Part shown: in pieces, positions 8,380 through 18,386 of the stretch
How the letters are laid out: each line of letters begins with the position of its first letter
How positions within the stretch are numbered: position 1 is the stretch's first letter
Assembly (NCBI GenBank): GCA_039105265.1
Contig: JAPFFF010000015.1
Span: 868,001-932,000 of the forward strand
DNA length: 64,000 bases
Reading direction: 5' to 3'
Origin: Tritrichomonas musculus
Lineage: Eukaryota; Parabasalia; Tritrichomonadida; Tritrichomonadidae
Made by a program: the position numbers and the translations under genes
Notes under the pieces: model-generated
What the model saw: only the letters and a program-made list of their open reading frames with translations
Database searches by the model: none
Told to the model about the DNA's origin: nothing

Positions 8380-10260
8380 TTAGTCTGTTCTTCCCATTTC
8401 TCTCTTTAGAGATTCAATTTCATTTTGAAGTGAGTTCATTTCGTTTTGAAGCTCGGCATTAAGAGTATCTGGATGTCCAGAATTTATATTTGCTTTAGTC
8501 GTACGTTTAAAACGTCGAGAAGGGTAATTGATAACAGGTTGAATTATTTCTGATTCATCATTACCTGGAATTTCATCAATCAGGTTCTCATCGTCAAAAT
8601 AATATGTTTTTGATTTATCAGGTGGAAAACTTTTTAAATCGGCAGCATTATTATAGCTGTTATTATTTGGGTATTCACGAGTTGCTAAATTTGCAGAATA
8701 AGAAGAATCATTACTATTTTTGCCAGAAAACCAAATTGTAGTTTTGGTTTCATTAATATCTCGATTCAAACGTTCAACAGTTGTTGTCAAACGTGCGTTT
8801 TCAGCTTCAAGTCGTTGCATGTCAAAAGCGGATTGCTTTAATTGTGTATATAATCGTTGATTCTCGGTTGATACAGAAGAATAGTCACCTTGAATTGATT
8901 CAAACTTCGACTCAAGTATCTGTAATTTTTTACTAACTGTATTAGTTTGTTCTTTCGCTTGTTGTTGTATGTTTTTAATAATTTTTTGATTAGCTTCTTC
9001 AAGTAAATGAATCTTTTCTCTTAACTCTTCAACTCTTGTAACAGCAATTTTATTTTCTTTTAATTTTTTTTCTAGCATTTCAATTTTGGATTTATATTGT
9101 TTTGTTTGTTTTCGTGAAGTAATAATTGAATCTTTGCATTGTTGAAGCAATGAAACTGCATTTTCGTTCTTTTTAATTTTTATCTTTAATTTTTCATTTT
9201 TGCCTTTAAGTTTTTCAAATTTTTCTTCAAGTTCTTCATAATTTTTTAATTTATTTTTCAATTCTTTTATCGATGTTTGAGAATTTAAAATTTCACTTTG
9301 ATAATCATCTATTTGTTTTTTAAGGTTTTCATTTTTTTGTGTCAAATCATCAATTTGGCTTTTTAATTGATATGTATTATCTGTAGGCTGCGATTGGAAT
9401 TTTGATACTTCATTTTTTAAAAACTTGATTTTATCTTTCTGTGATGAAACTTTGGTTGATAATTTTGTAAGATTTTCTTCTGCATTTTGCTTTTTTTCTT
9501 TGAGTTGTTGATTTTCATTTATTAAAGAATCAATTTTTTGAGCTGCTAAATCAGCCTTTGCATTAATTTTGGCATAATCTAAAGAAAATTGAGCTTGTAA
9601 CTCTTCATTTGAAGATTGAATCTGTAGAATTTGGTTTCTGAGTTTTTGATTTTCAATTTCATATTTGGTCACCGATTGGACTGAAGTCTTTAAATTGTGA
9701 AGTTGCATTCTTAGTGCTTGATTATCATCCTGTAACTGCTTTATTTCCGATGCTAATAATTTGTTTTCTTTTTCAAGCTTTGAATGTGAATGGTTAATCG
9801 ACTTTCTTTTTTTGCAATGATTTAAGCTTTTTTCAGCAATTTTAATTTGATCAATTACAAAAGAAATTACCTGTCCATATTCGTTAATTGGTGTAGATGA
9901 TCCTTCAGATATTTGATGAAAAAATTGTGCTTTTTCTTGCTCCATTTTTTCTATATATTCTGTATTCTGCTGATTATTCTCTTTTTCTTCAATTAAAGAT
10001 CGGCGTAATGTTAAATTCATAGATAATTCTGACTTAAATAATTCAAATAACACTTGCAAAGCATGAAAAGTTGGTGTTGATTTATGACTACTGGAATGAT
10101 ATTGAATAAATTGCTCGATTTCTTGGCCTTGCGTCAGTATTTCATTTTGAAGGGCGTTTAACTCATTTTCTGTTTTAGCAAATTCTGCAGCAGTCATTGA
10201 ACTTCCCAATGATGAGAACTTTCCAGGACTTGTTTGTTCAGTTGTACTGGAATAGTTCAT
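8380..10260 (-). CDS. Coiled-coil protein, 626 aa, unknown function
   Basis: The start is an ATG giving MNYSSTTEQTSPGKFSS. Residues ~25-500 are almost continuous coiled coil with heptad Leu/Lys/Glu/Gln patterns (LKEKKQNAEENLTKLS, LEKKLKENKIAVTRVEELRE). Residues ~500-595 form a Ser/Asn/Tyr-rich linker, and the chain ends with a second short coil (LNAELQNEMNSLQNEIESLK). It has no motor, membrane or signal segment. An initiator-like TCATCT lies 15-20 bases upstream of the ATG on the coding strand (plus 10275-10280). A structural, centrosomal or tethering role is plausible but not shown by the sequence. Confidence 0.8.
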   Translation of the reverse strand: MNYSSTTEQTSPGKFSSLGSSMTAAEFAKTENELNALQNEILTQGQEIEQFIQYHSSSHKSTPTFHALQVLFELFKSELSMNLTLRRSLIEEKENNQQNTEYIEKMEQEKAQFFHQISEGSSTPINEYGQVISFVIDQIKIAEKSLNHCKKRKSINHSHSKLEKENKLLASEIKQLQDDNQALRMQLHNLKTSVQSVTKYEIENQKLRNQILQIQSSNEELQAQFSLDYAKINAKADLAAQKIDSLINENQQLKEKKQNAEENLTKLSTKVSSQKDKIKFLKNEVSKFQSQPTDNTYQLKSQIDDLTQKNENLKKQIDDYQSEILNSQTSIKELKNKLKNYEELEEKFEKLKGKNEKLKIKIKKNENAVSLLQQCKDSIITSRKQTKQYKSKIEMLEKKLKENKIAVTRVEELREKIHLLEEANQKIIKNIQQQAKEQTNTVSKKLQILESKFESIQGDYSSVSTENQRLYTQLKQSAFDMQRLEAENARLTTTVERLNRDINETKTTIWFSGKNSNDSSYSANLATREYPNNNSYNNAADLKSFPPDKSKTYYFDDENLIDEIPGNDESEIIQPVINYPSRRFKRTTKANINSGHPDTLNAELQNEMNSLQNEIESLKREMGRTD

Positions 10261-10407
10261 AAATTGTTTTCTTAAGATGACGTTTAATATTAAATTTTAT
10301 AAAATTTTTAATTCAATTTTGAATTCAATAATATTTCAATAATAAGAAAATAAAATTTTAGATGTAAAGTGTATCATATAATTTAGTTTGAAATAATTAA
10401 TAATATA

Positions 10408-11106
10408 TTATAAGCATGTTGGGGCATTAAGAACATTACAAACGCCAGATTGTTGTGTTCTCTGATATTTGCCATCATAGTTAGGAAATTCAGAGCGATA
10501 TGTGGATTCCATTGGCTCTGAAGATGGAAATGTTGCAAAAGGAGTAGTCCTTTCTCTTGCAGGCTTACAAGTTCTGGTTGGAACGCAAGCAGTTTGTTGT
10601 TCCACCATTCGTGAGCGCGTCAAGGGAGGAGCTGCTGTTGCTTGAGGAAGTTCATGTCTTGCTTGATAAGGACGACTTAAAATATGATCTTCTTGAGCAA
10701 TAGCTTTTAACAATTTAGGAGTTTCATCTCTCTTCTGGGTAATTGATGCCATAACATTTGAACGCGACATATGTATTGATAAAAGATGTATAACATCAGA
10801 AAATTCTCCTCCACTTTCATCAATAACATTTCGTAAAACTGGATGATATTTATGAGAGAAAATGTCCCTGGCAAAACGTTCGGCAACATCTGATGAAACA
10901 GATGAATAAGAGCTAGGAATTGGAGTATCATGAACAGCACTTAAAAATCGAATAAATTTTGTTCTTAATTTTGGTTTTTGTTTGACTACCCATTCGCTGA
11001 TTGCATTAGTATATTCATCACGAATAACCGATCGTATTAATGCTGTTTCATCACTGCTTGGTTTTGTTTCTCTATTTGCAGATTGAAGCGCATATCCAGT
11101 TCTCAT
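10408..11106 (-). CDS. Hypothetical protein, 232 aa
   Basis: The frame starts at ATG (MRTGYALQSANRETKP) and encodes 232 residues. Residues 15-120 are predicted helix-rich with no gaps (IRDEYTNAISEWVVKQKPKL, then FIRFLSAVHDTPIPSS and VAERFARDIFSHKYHPVLRN). The C-terminal third is Pro/Thr/Arg-rich and ends NAPTCL. I do not recognise the family. Normal codon content and a short divergent spacing of 81 bp to the nucleotidyltransferase gene support it being real; the two may share a promoter region. Confidence 0.65.
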   Translation of the reverse strand: MRTGYALQSANRETKPSSDETALIRSVIRDEYTNAISEWVVKQKPKLRTKFIRFLSAVHDTPIPSSYSSVSSDVAERFARDIFSHKYHPVLRNVIDESGGEFSDVIHLLSIHMSRSNVMASITQKRDETPKLLKAIAQEDHILSRPYQARHELPQATAAPPLTRSRMVEQQTACVPTRTCKPARERTTPFATFPSSEPMESTYRSEFPNYDGKYQRTQQSGVCNVLNAPTCL

Positions 11107-11187
11107 TTTTTTATTATAATTTTAAAATTAAAATTTTAAAAAGTTTTAATAAACGTACAGAAAACGTTATTAAAATTGACAAAATAA

Positions 11188-12630
11188 ATGGTTCTTGAAT
11201 TCGACCAATATTCATTTCAATTTAATTGTAACCACGTTGTTTTAATTTTAATGATTTCTCCTGAACTTGATGAATTTTGTAAAAGCGTCAGAGTTCAGCC
11301 ATGTCATCTTCCAAGTATCAATTGTCCTTGGTGTAATGGGAAAGAATATAAGCATTTTCAACAATCAATGTGTATTCATCGAGAAATTCTGGACTTCACA
11401 AGGTGGATTCAACCAACTTTAGAAGAAAATCAATTACGATTTATAGTTATTAAAAAATTTCGGAATGCTGTTAAACTTCTTTGGCCAAGGGCCTCAATCT
11501 TATGCCACGGCTCATCCGCTACAGGAACATATCTTCCTAATGGTGACATTGATTTTCTTGTAATTAATGCTCCTAAAATTAAATCTGACATTAGTTTACT
11601 TCAAGAATTAAATAGTCACCTTAAATCACTTTCTATGTTTAAATCGTCGCTTGTCATAAAATCTGCAAAATGTCCAATTATAAAAGGCACTGAAAAGCCT
11701 TTTGGTTTCAAAATCGACATATCCATAAATAATAACAATGGTATTTTAAATGTACAACGAAACAAAAATTTAATGAAAAAGTACCCGCAAATTTATCCTC
11801 TTTTATTTGTTCTCAAGTTTTTTCTCTTAGAGAACAACCTCGACCAACCATACCAAGGAGGAATTAGTACTAATACATTACAACAAATGATCATCTTTAT
11901 TATTCAATCTACTCCTCCAGCTCAAAGAATGAATTTAGGCTCGCTTTTATCTTCTTTTTTACAAACTTTTGGCGTCTTTTTCAATTATATAACAACTGGG
12001 ATTTCAACTCGTTTTGGTGGATTTCTATTTAGCCGGATGGATGTTGAAAATGTGAATTGGAAAAACCCTGTTAATATTTGTGTTGAAGATCCACAAATTC
12101 CAGGCCTTTTTCTTGGAGAGAATGCTTTTGAAATAAACACTTTTCGAAACCAATGCTTCATTGCTTTTAATCAATTAAAAAAGACAAACCAGAATGAGCA
12201 ATCTTTGCTATTGCGATTTATTCATGGTTCAGATATAATTACTAAATCAAGAAAATCAATGAAAGAATTGTATGATTCTGTTCTTCATAAAAAACTAAAA
12301 ATTGAACGCTATGAAGATGAATACAAAAGTAATGATAGCGATAATAATAGATCTAGAAATAGAAGAAATCGACCTTTCTTTTCCATTGATATTCCGAAAG
12401 ATAAGGATAAAGATAAAAGAGATAAACGAATTAATATAGATAGCGATCATATGGATTACTCATTTTACTATCATCTTAAAGATAAGAATAAGAATAGCGA
12501 TCAAAATAAGAAACAATCATTTATTGCCCCATCATATAATTTAAGTAGCAAAAACTTTATGAGCTCAAGTACAACATCGAATAACAAGAATTTTTACAGT
12601 TTTCAGAAACCTCTTTTATATAGAAGATAA
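11188..12630 (+). CDS. Trf4/PAPD5-type non-canonical poly(A)/U polymerase
   Basis: A template-independent nucleotidyltransferase that adds 3' nucleotides to RNA for quality control or turnover. The catalytic signature GSSATGTYLPNGDIDFLVI begins near residue 107, with the first two metal-binding Asp in GDID. The third carboxylate is in FKIDISINN. The PAP-associated domain follows, with YPLLFVLKFFLLENNLDQPY then GGISTNTLQQMIIFIIQ, close to the Trf4 GGLSSYSL block. The last ~110 residues are Lys/Asp/Asn-rich and basic, a likely RNA-binding or nuclear tail. Start: ATG 11188 gives 480 aa; ATG 11251 (MISPELDEFCKSV) has a TCATTT initiator-like motif ~40 bp upstream and is a credible alternative. Whether it adds A or U cannot be read from the sequence. 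Confidence 0.9.
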   Translation: MVLEFDQYSFQFNCNHVVLILMISPELDEFCKSVRVQPCHLPSINCPWCNGKEYKHFQQSMCIHREILDFTRWIQPTLEENQLRFIVIKKFRNAVKLLWPRASILCHGSSATGTYLPNGDIDFLVINAPKIKSDISLLQELNSHLKSLSMFKSSLVIKSAKCPIIKGTEKPFGFKIDISINNNNGILNVQRNKNLMKKYPQIYPLLFVLKFFLLENNLDQPYQGGISTNTLQQMIIFIIQSTPPAQRMNLGSLLSSFLQTFGVFFNYITTGISTRFGGFLFSRMDVENVNWKNPVNICVEDPQIPGLFLGENAFEINTFRNQCFIAFNQLKKTNQNEQSLLLRFIHGSDIITKSRKSMKELYDSVLHKKLKIERYEDEYKSNDSDNNRSRNRRNRPFFSIDIPKDKDKDKRDKRINIDSDHMDYSFYYHLKDKNKNSDQNKKQSFIAPSYNLSSKNFMSSSTTSNNKNFYSFQKPLLYRR

Positions 12631-13062
12631 TTTTTATATTTTTTTTTTTTTATAAATTGTTAAGTTTTGTTATTAATAAAATATTATTCATTAGCATTAG
12701 TATATGAAACAATTTTATGACTTGGCGCAATGACTAAAGTTTTTAATTGGTCATTCTCTATATTGGGTCCATATTTTGTTCATCTTTCATTTTTTAACGA
12801 TATCAAATTTTGATAGAGTTTTAATATAATTTTGAATTATTTGAAAGGATCTTTTGAATTTATTTCATAATATCGTAGAAAACGCTTTTTAAGAGGCAGT
12901 TTAATTTGAATTTCTAATTTGGCCTATTTAATACAAAAATTGAAATAAAAACCAATTAATAATTGTAACCGATATAATAAACGAAACTTTGAAAATTTTT
13001 TGTTGTTGATTTGGCCTTTGAAAGTAAGAAATTTATTTTCTAATAAAAAAAGAAAATCAAAA
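12631..13062. other. Intergenic spacer
   Basis: A+T-rich spacer of 432 bp between two genes on the same strand. I see no gene or clear repeat. Confidence 0.5.
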
Positions 13063-13473
13063 ATGTCTATTCTTGGAGAATCTAACCCAGAAGAAAATAA
13101 TAACAATCCTCCACCAGCAGGAGGCAATCGATATGGTGGTCTCAAATCAAATAAAAAGGCTAGAAATCGACGTGATAAAGTTAAATTTTTCGACTCAGCT
13201 GATTGGGCGATGCGAAACCAAAACCAACAAGGAAATGCAGATCAAGATGCTGAAGGAAATCTTCCTCGCGCTAACTTTCAACAAATTCCTGACCAAGTTG
13301 ATCAGGATGGAAAATCAGTTCTTGCTAATGATTCGCCATTAGAAACCTCTGCCTTGGCAGGCGATAATAATGGCGAATCACCGCTTTCTGGTGGTGATAA
13401 CAACGCTTCTCCACTCTCTGGTGGCGATGACAATGGCGTGTCTCCGCTTTCTGGTGGCTCCCCTCTTGCCTAA
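13063..13473 (+). CDS. Candidate endosulfine/ARPP-19-like protein
   Basis: The first plausible ATG is at 13063 (MSILGESNPEEN), giving 136 residues; the open frame further upstream begins at TTG and is ignored. A basic segment is followed by KVKFFDSADWAMRNQ (residues ~43-57). This matches the endosulfine/Igo1 core KYFDSGDY-x-M, whose Ser is phosphorylated by Greatwall/Rim15-type kinases so that the protein inhibits PP2A-B55. Plant and protist members also carry Ala in place of Gly. Flanks are disordered: Asn/Pro-rich at the start, and a C-terminal repeat of SPLSGGD(N/D)N units (four copies). The match rests on one short motif, so the identification is good but not certain. Confidence 0.65.
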   Translation: MSILGESNPEENNNNPPPAGGNRYGGLKSNKKARNRRDKVKFFDSADWAMRNQNQQGNADQDAEGNLPRANFQQIPDQVDQDGKSVLANDSPLETSALAGDNNGESPLSGGDNNASPLSGGDDNGVSPLSGGSPLA

Positions 13474-13935
13474 ATCATTTTTATATGAACAAACGAGCAA
13501 TTTGAATGAAATTATCGCATTTTTTCTAAATTAAAATTTAAAATATTCTATTTTATTTTTATTTTTTGGATTTTGTCATAATACTAGATTGCACACTACA
13601 TTGTATGTGAATTTGTTAAGAGCTGTTGATCTTTCATATTTTTTAGAATTAGAATCAAATTTAAAAATTATTTTAAGCCAACATTACCGGCATTAAAAAT
13701 TCATCTATAGTGAGAGAGATATATAAAAATATTAAAATTTATTATAGAAAAAAGGACAGATTTTTAAAAATATTATATTTGTTACCCACAATTAGCATGA
13801 TAGTTATTTTGTATAGATTTAAATATTTCTCAGCAGTAGATAAATTCATAATCATAAGTTTGCTTGCATGAAAAAAAAATAAATAAATGCAATAATCTGT
13901 AACAAATTGAATAATTATTTCAAATAAATGTACAT
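13474..13935. other. Convergent intergenic spacer
   Basis: 462 bp of A+T-rich spacer with no supported feature. Confidence 0.5.
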
Positions 13936-16629
13936 TTATTGATCATTTAAATCTTCTTGCAATTCTTTAGGGTTTAGATGCTCAGATATCATGTTCATGT
14001 TTGACAAAAATTCGTCTTGGCCAATCACCTGAATAACTGGAGAACCTGCATTTTGTAAACCTGTCATCAAATTTAATATATTTTGCATGAGTGACCTTGG
14101 GTCAAACCATTGAGGATTCGAAGAGACGGCCATATTGGCATCGCCTGGCATCGCCTCAAAATCTGCAAATAGCTCATCATCGCTATCATCATCTTTGGTC
14201 ATAATTTCAATATCATCTATTTCTTCATCATCACCACTGGTCATGATGCTTTCAAAAGCAGCTCTTAACATTTGAGCCTGAGCTGTCGGATCATTTTCAA
14301 AAGAGTTGAATATTTTAAGAAGAGATGCGACATATAAAGGGAATTTATGTTCAGAAATCCAAATGTTCAATAAACTCATATCGCCTCCCTCAAAAAGTGA
14401 AGAATAATCTTCAAAAGTTAGAAATATTGCTGATACAATGTTGCAGATAGATTCTCTATGAAGAATATTGCATTCAGGAGCCGTATTTTTAATACATGAA
14501 ATAATCTCATTAATGCAAGGAAGATTTGGACCACATCTCATGATTAATGAGGAACAAAATGTTGGCTCTCTCAATATTAGCTCTGAGGATAATAAAATTT
14601 GGCAGAGATTAATTACGATTTCGGTTCTATTAACCAAATCTGTATCTTTGAAAATTAAATTTTCTATTAATTGAATGGCTTCATCAATATCATTAGTGGC
14701 TGGACCAAGAAGCCCCCAGAAGCTTTGATCAAAAACTGGAGAGTAATTGACCAGAGATGATAAAAGAGGAAACAAAAGAGATGAAGTATCACAATTTGCG
14801 GTTGCTTCCAAGGCTGATACTAATTTTGAATAAAAATGGCTATAAAAACGAATCGAAGTTTCTAAATCCATACCTTTTACGTCACCAACAAGCTTGATTA
14901 ATTTCTGTAATGCGTCCGAAGAAGTAAAAGATAATCCGGATAATTCTGATTCATTATTAAGACTCGATTCAACGAAAGCACTTATAACTTTATCAAAAAT
15001 AGGCATTACGTAAGGCAAAATCTTATCATCAAAAAAGTTAACTAAATTAGAAAGAGCTTCTGAGAGACAGCTGTCATTAAATTGTGAGGAAATGTTCATA
15101 AATTGAGAGTATATTGTATCTATTTGTGGTGAAAATATTTCTTTGTATTCCTGATATTCAGGCTGGTTTCGGCTAAAAAAAAGAGATTGAGATAAGGCAA
15201 GTGCTGAATAATAGCAAACAATTGGAACTGGATCATTAAGGTGACTAATACAAACTTCAATAACTTCACGGGGTATATGGCAATTTGATACTTTTGAAAG
15301 AACAAAGAACGATCCAACTCGAACAACAAAATCGGGATGATTTGCGGCTTGGCACAAGTATGGAAGGAATTGGTTGAAAAATGCAGAACATTTTTTTGAT
15401 ACTACAGTAGAAAGAAGACAAAATGAAGTAAATATCTGGTTGCGTGAGTTAGATTGCAGCAGAGATGATGAAGCAATCTGGTATAAGAATTCAATCAATT
15501 TGCTTGATTTACTTTTTAATATAAATTTTGAAATAAAGTTGCAGCATGATGCTTTAATGTCATCCCAATTAGGATCTGCAAAAGAATTTTCTTGTATAAA
15601 AGCTTCTGGATCACTTTCCATTTTGTTTATATCTTCGTCTGATATCATTAACTGAGAAAATAAAATTCCAACAATCAATTGCATATTTGATTCAAATAAT
15701 TCATATCTTCCGTCATCTACAATTATTGAATTGAGAAGGAAAATGGCTTTGGCTTTAACTACTAGAAGTTTTGGTTCAGCTGGTAGTTGAAAAATGCCTT
15801 GAAGAAATTGGAAAATATTACCAATTTGTTCATTATTTAATCTTTTGGAGATCGTGCTCAAAAATTTAATTCCCTCAATTAAAAACTTGATGTAGAAGTC
15901 GTTGATTGGGTTGGGAACATTGCCTGCAGAGTTCATAAACTTTTCATAATAAATTGAACCATAATTTTGTATCATCTGTTCTGTAATTTCATTAGGTTCT
16001 ACGATATTTCCTTTTCTTGGTTTCCATATTAATCGGTATAGACAGTGATATGAGAAATTTAATAAAACAAAATCATTGCATTCTTGGAATAATGTTGCAA
16101 TAATTGGGAAGATAAGATTCACAAAGCTATTATAAATTGGTTTCATTTCTTTTTTCGGATTTTTAATTCTTCTGCATACTGACTTTGAAATAATCAAAGC
16201 AGATCTCTGATGATTAATATCTCCTTGAAATAGTTGAGGTAAAATTTCAATTAAATAAGTATTATTGTTGGTATTATTATCATTAAAAAGAGAAAGATCT
16301 ATAATTTTGTCTGAAAGTTTTTCTTGTAAACGAAGTAGGTCAATAGGCGCATGAGCAAGTAATTCTGGAATATGATTGAATAAATATAATTTGAGATTCT
16401 CATCAAAATTTTTTTCCCAGCAAGTTTTAATACCATTTGTTAAACCAATAAGAGCTGCTTTCTTAATATCCATTGAAATTTGATTATTTCCTTCTATAAT
16501 TATTTCAATGCAGGCTTGGTAAAATCCTTCATTAGAATATTGTGATTCAATTGCTTTTGTTGCTTCTGCTAATTCATTGCTTGAAATAGAGGTAAAAGAT
16601 TTTTGAAATAACTCTATTAAAGAGCTCAT
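13936..16629 (-). CDS. Importin-beta family karyopherin (HEAT-repeat)
   Basis: 897 residues from a clear ATG (MSSLIELFQKSFTSISSNEL), built of HEAT-like helical pairs throughout. The N-terminus has the importin-beta layout: IKKAALIGLTNGIKTCWEKN, then a repeat matching the Ran-binding importin N-region, then RSALIISKSVCRRI. Around residues 800-825 there is a strongly acidic loop (DDEEIDDIEI, DDDSDDELFADFEAM), which is typical of the importin-7/8 (Nmd5/Sxm1) and importin-9 groups. The role would be RanGTP-controlled nuclear import of ribosomal proteins, histones or similar basic cargo. The exact subgroup is inference; exportin-2/CSE1-like is the main alternative. Confidence 0.75.
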   Translation of the reverse strand: MSSLIELFQKSFTSISSNELAEATKAIESQYSNEGFYQACIEIIIEGNNQISMDIKKAALIGLTNGIKTCWEKNFDENLKLYLFNHIPELLAHAPIDLLRLQEKLSDKIIDLSLFNDNNTNNNTYLIEILPQLFQGDINHQRSALIISKSVCRRIKNPKKEMKPIYNSFVNLIFPIIATLFQECNDFVLLNFSYHCLYRLIWKPRKGNIVEPNEITEQMIQNYGSIYYEKFMNSAGNVPNPINDFYIKFLIEGIKFLSTISKRLNNEQIGNIFQFLQGIFQLPAEPKLLVVKAKAIFLLNSIIVDDGRYELFESNMQLIVGILFSQLMISDEDINKMESDPEAFIQENSFADPNWDDIKASCCNFISKFILKSKSSKLIEFLYQIASSSLLQSNSRNQIFTSFCLLSTVVSKKCSAFFNQFLPYLCQAANHPDFVVRVGSFFVLSKVSNCHIPREVIEVCISHLNDPVPIVCYYSALALSQSLFFSRNQPEYQEYKEIFSPQIDTIYSQFMNISSQFNDSCLSEALSNLVNFFDDKILPYVMPIFDKVISAFVESSLNNESELSGLSFTSSDALQKLIKLVGDVKGMDLETSIRFYSHFYSKLVSALEATANCDTSSLLFPLLSSLVNYSPVFDQSFWGLLGPATNDIDEAIQLIENLIFKDTDLVNRTEIVINLCQILLSSELILREPTFCSSLIMRCGPNLPCINEIISCIKNTAPECNILHRESICNIVSAIFLTFEDYSSLFEGGDMSLLNIWISEHKFPLYVASLLKIFNSFENDPTAQAQMLRAAFESIMTSGDDEEIDDIEIMTKDDDSDDELFADFEAMPGDANMAVSSNPQWFDPRSLMQNILNLMTGLQNAGSPVIQVIGQDEFLSNMNMISEHLNPKELQEDLNDQ

Positions 16630-16947
16630 TTATAAAACTTTTCATTTGTTGGTCGTAAAATTTTTTACAGAAAAATTTCAAATAAAAGAATGACTCCATT
16701 CTTGTGATTCATTTTGATTAATATCTTCTTACTCCCTCATAGAAGATTTTAATAGTTAAATTAATAATTTTTCATGAAAAATTGCAAATAAAAGATATAA
16801 TAAAACAAATATTTATTAAATATTATTTTATTCTTAGATTTAAAATATTTCTTGAAAAAATTGGTAAAATCCTAATAATTAATATGCAATTTATCATTAA
16901 ATATTAAAAATATTTCTACAATGAGGTTATGCGATAAAAAACATTTA
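16630..16947. other. Intergenic spacer
   Basis: 318 bp of A+T-rich sequence between two minus-strand genes. It must hold the karyopherin 5' UTR side and nothing else is seen. Confidence 0.5.
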
Positions 16948-18186
16948 TTATTGAGGATTGCATTTAACCTGACTAACAATTATAGTATTTGAAGGGAGAG
17001 CATCTGAATTTGGTTTTAATACAGTGAGTTGTTTTTCATCTTCTTTATATTCAAGAACATGCATAAAACCAAAAACAGTTTGTTTCCATAAAAGAGATCT
17101 ATTTTCTTGTGGAAGAACAGCTAAAATAATACCAACTAATCTGTCACTAAAAGGAACAGGCTGAACAACTTTGGGATCAGGGATTTCAATCATAATTGGC
17201 ATCATAGCTTCATTAAGAACTGACCAAGAGCCAAATGAGTATAATTGTACGTTTCCTTTTGAAAGGAAATATGTCTGGGGTATTAAATCTGGATTTCCAT
17301 CACCATAAAAATATCTTCTAATCTCGTTATTTCTAATGGCAGCACGAGCTTCCTTTGAAAGGTTAATAGCACCAGGTAGAATTGGTATTTTATCAGCTGG
17401 AATTCCAGGCATTGATCGACGGATGTTAGTGTATAGCTTGTCATTTCCGACAACTATAATTCTGATTGGTCCTAAATTCTTTGTTGTTCCTTCAACAAGG
17501 TTTGTTATTGCTTTTTCAAGCATTTCGTAAGTGAATTTTGAAGTAATTGAAGGAAAATCAATCACAGTTCCACCATCAGACGATCCAACAAATTTACGAC
17601 GCTCGGCAATATGATTTAGCAATTCTTTAAGTTGATCGCTAAAAAGTATGCCTTTTTTCTCTTCAACTTTTGTTGTTCCATACATATAAATAATTGGATC
17701 AGTAAATGGAAATCCAAAATTATTTATTGGAGAAGTAACAGGAATAGCGCCGATGCATCCTGGAGGACAAAATGGTGATTGATCTGGATCTGCGTTTACA
17801 TAAATTCTGTACCGAGACTGAGAAGTATTTAAAAGCGAATTGCATATGCATTTGCAAAGTGACGTTTTGCCAGATGATGGAGCTCCAACTACAAAAACCG
17901 TTTCTGATATTTTAATATCTTCAATAATTGGGCATTCTACAAATGGCGCTGAATAATATGAAACAAATGTTCCACTAACTTTAATGCTGCATCCTTGTTT
18001 GGTTGATATTGGAAATGGTTGATCGCGAAAATTCAATAGAACATGAAGAGGTAATTTCCATCCATATGAAAATGCTTCACCATTAGTTAATTCGATAGTT
18101 ACGGAATCGTTAACATTTAAAAGAAATCGTAATTCATTGAGTGGTGAAATCGAAACAATTTCAACCTCTGCTGCTTCTTTCGCCAT
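16948..18186 (-). CDS. CLP1: Clp1 polynucleotide 5'-kinase / mRNA 3'-end processing factor
   Basis: 412 residues, close to the usual 420-460 of Clp1. The N-domain reads LNELRFLLNVNDSVTIELTNGEAF and matches the Clp1 beta-sandwich that binds the adenine. Near residue 100 is the Walker A motif VGAPSSGKTSL. The conserved VNADPDQSPFCPPGC-GAIPVT segment and FPFTDPIIYMYGTT follow, then the C-terminal beta domain with VGIILAVLPQENRSLLW. Clp1 is a subunit of cleavage factor II in mRNA 3' processing and can also act in tRNA splicing as an RNA 5'-kinase. Lys and Thr of the P-loop are intact, so ATP binding is expected; whether it is an active kinase is not clear. Confidence 0.92.
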   Translation of the reverse strand: MAKEAAEVEIVSISPLNELRFLLNVNDSVTIELTNGEAFSYGWKLPLHVLLNFRDQPFPISTKQGCSIKVSGTFVSYYSAPFVECPIIEDIKISETVFVVGAPSSGKTSLCKCICNSLLNTSQSRYRIYVNADPDQSPFCPPGCIGAIPVTSPINNFGFPFTDPIIYMYGTTKVEEKKGILFSDQLKELLNHIAERRKFVGSSDGGTVIDFPSITSKFTYEMLEKAITNLVEGTTKNLGPIRIIVVGNDKLYTNIRRSMPGIPADKIPILPGAINLSKEARAAIRNNEIRRYFYGDGNPDLIPQTYFLSKGNVQLYSFGSWSVLNEAMMPIMIEIPDPKVVQPVPFSDRLVGIILAVLPQENRSLLWKQTVFGFMHVLEYKEDEKQLTVLKPNSDALPSNTIIVSQVKCNPQ

Positions 18187-18386
18187 TTATATGGATGTGA
18201 ATTGTGATTTGAAAAGCATCCAAATTTTAGGTGGATGCATTATGCAGTTCTTAATTAATAATTACATTAAATTTAAATTTAATGTCTTAATTATAATATA
18301 AAATTTGAAAAATTATATTTTTTTAAAACAAATAAATTGAGATACATAGCGATTAAAACCGAAAAAATTTGATTGAGAAGAAAATA

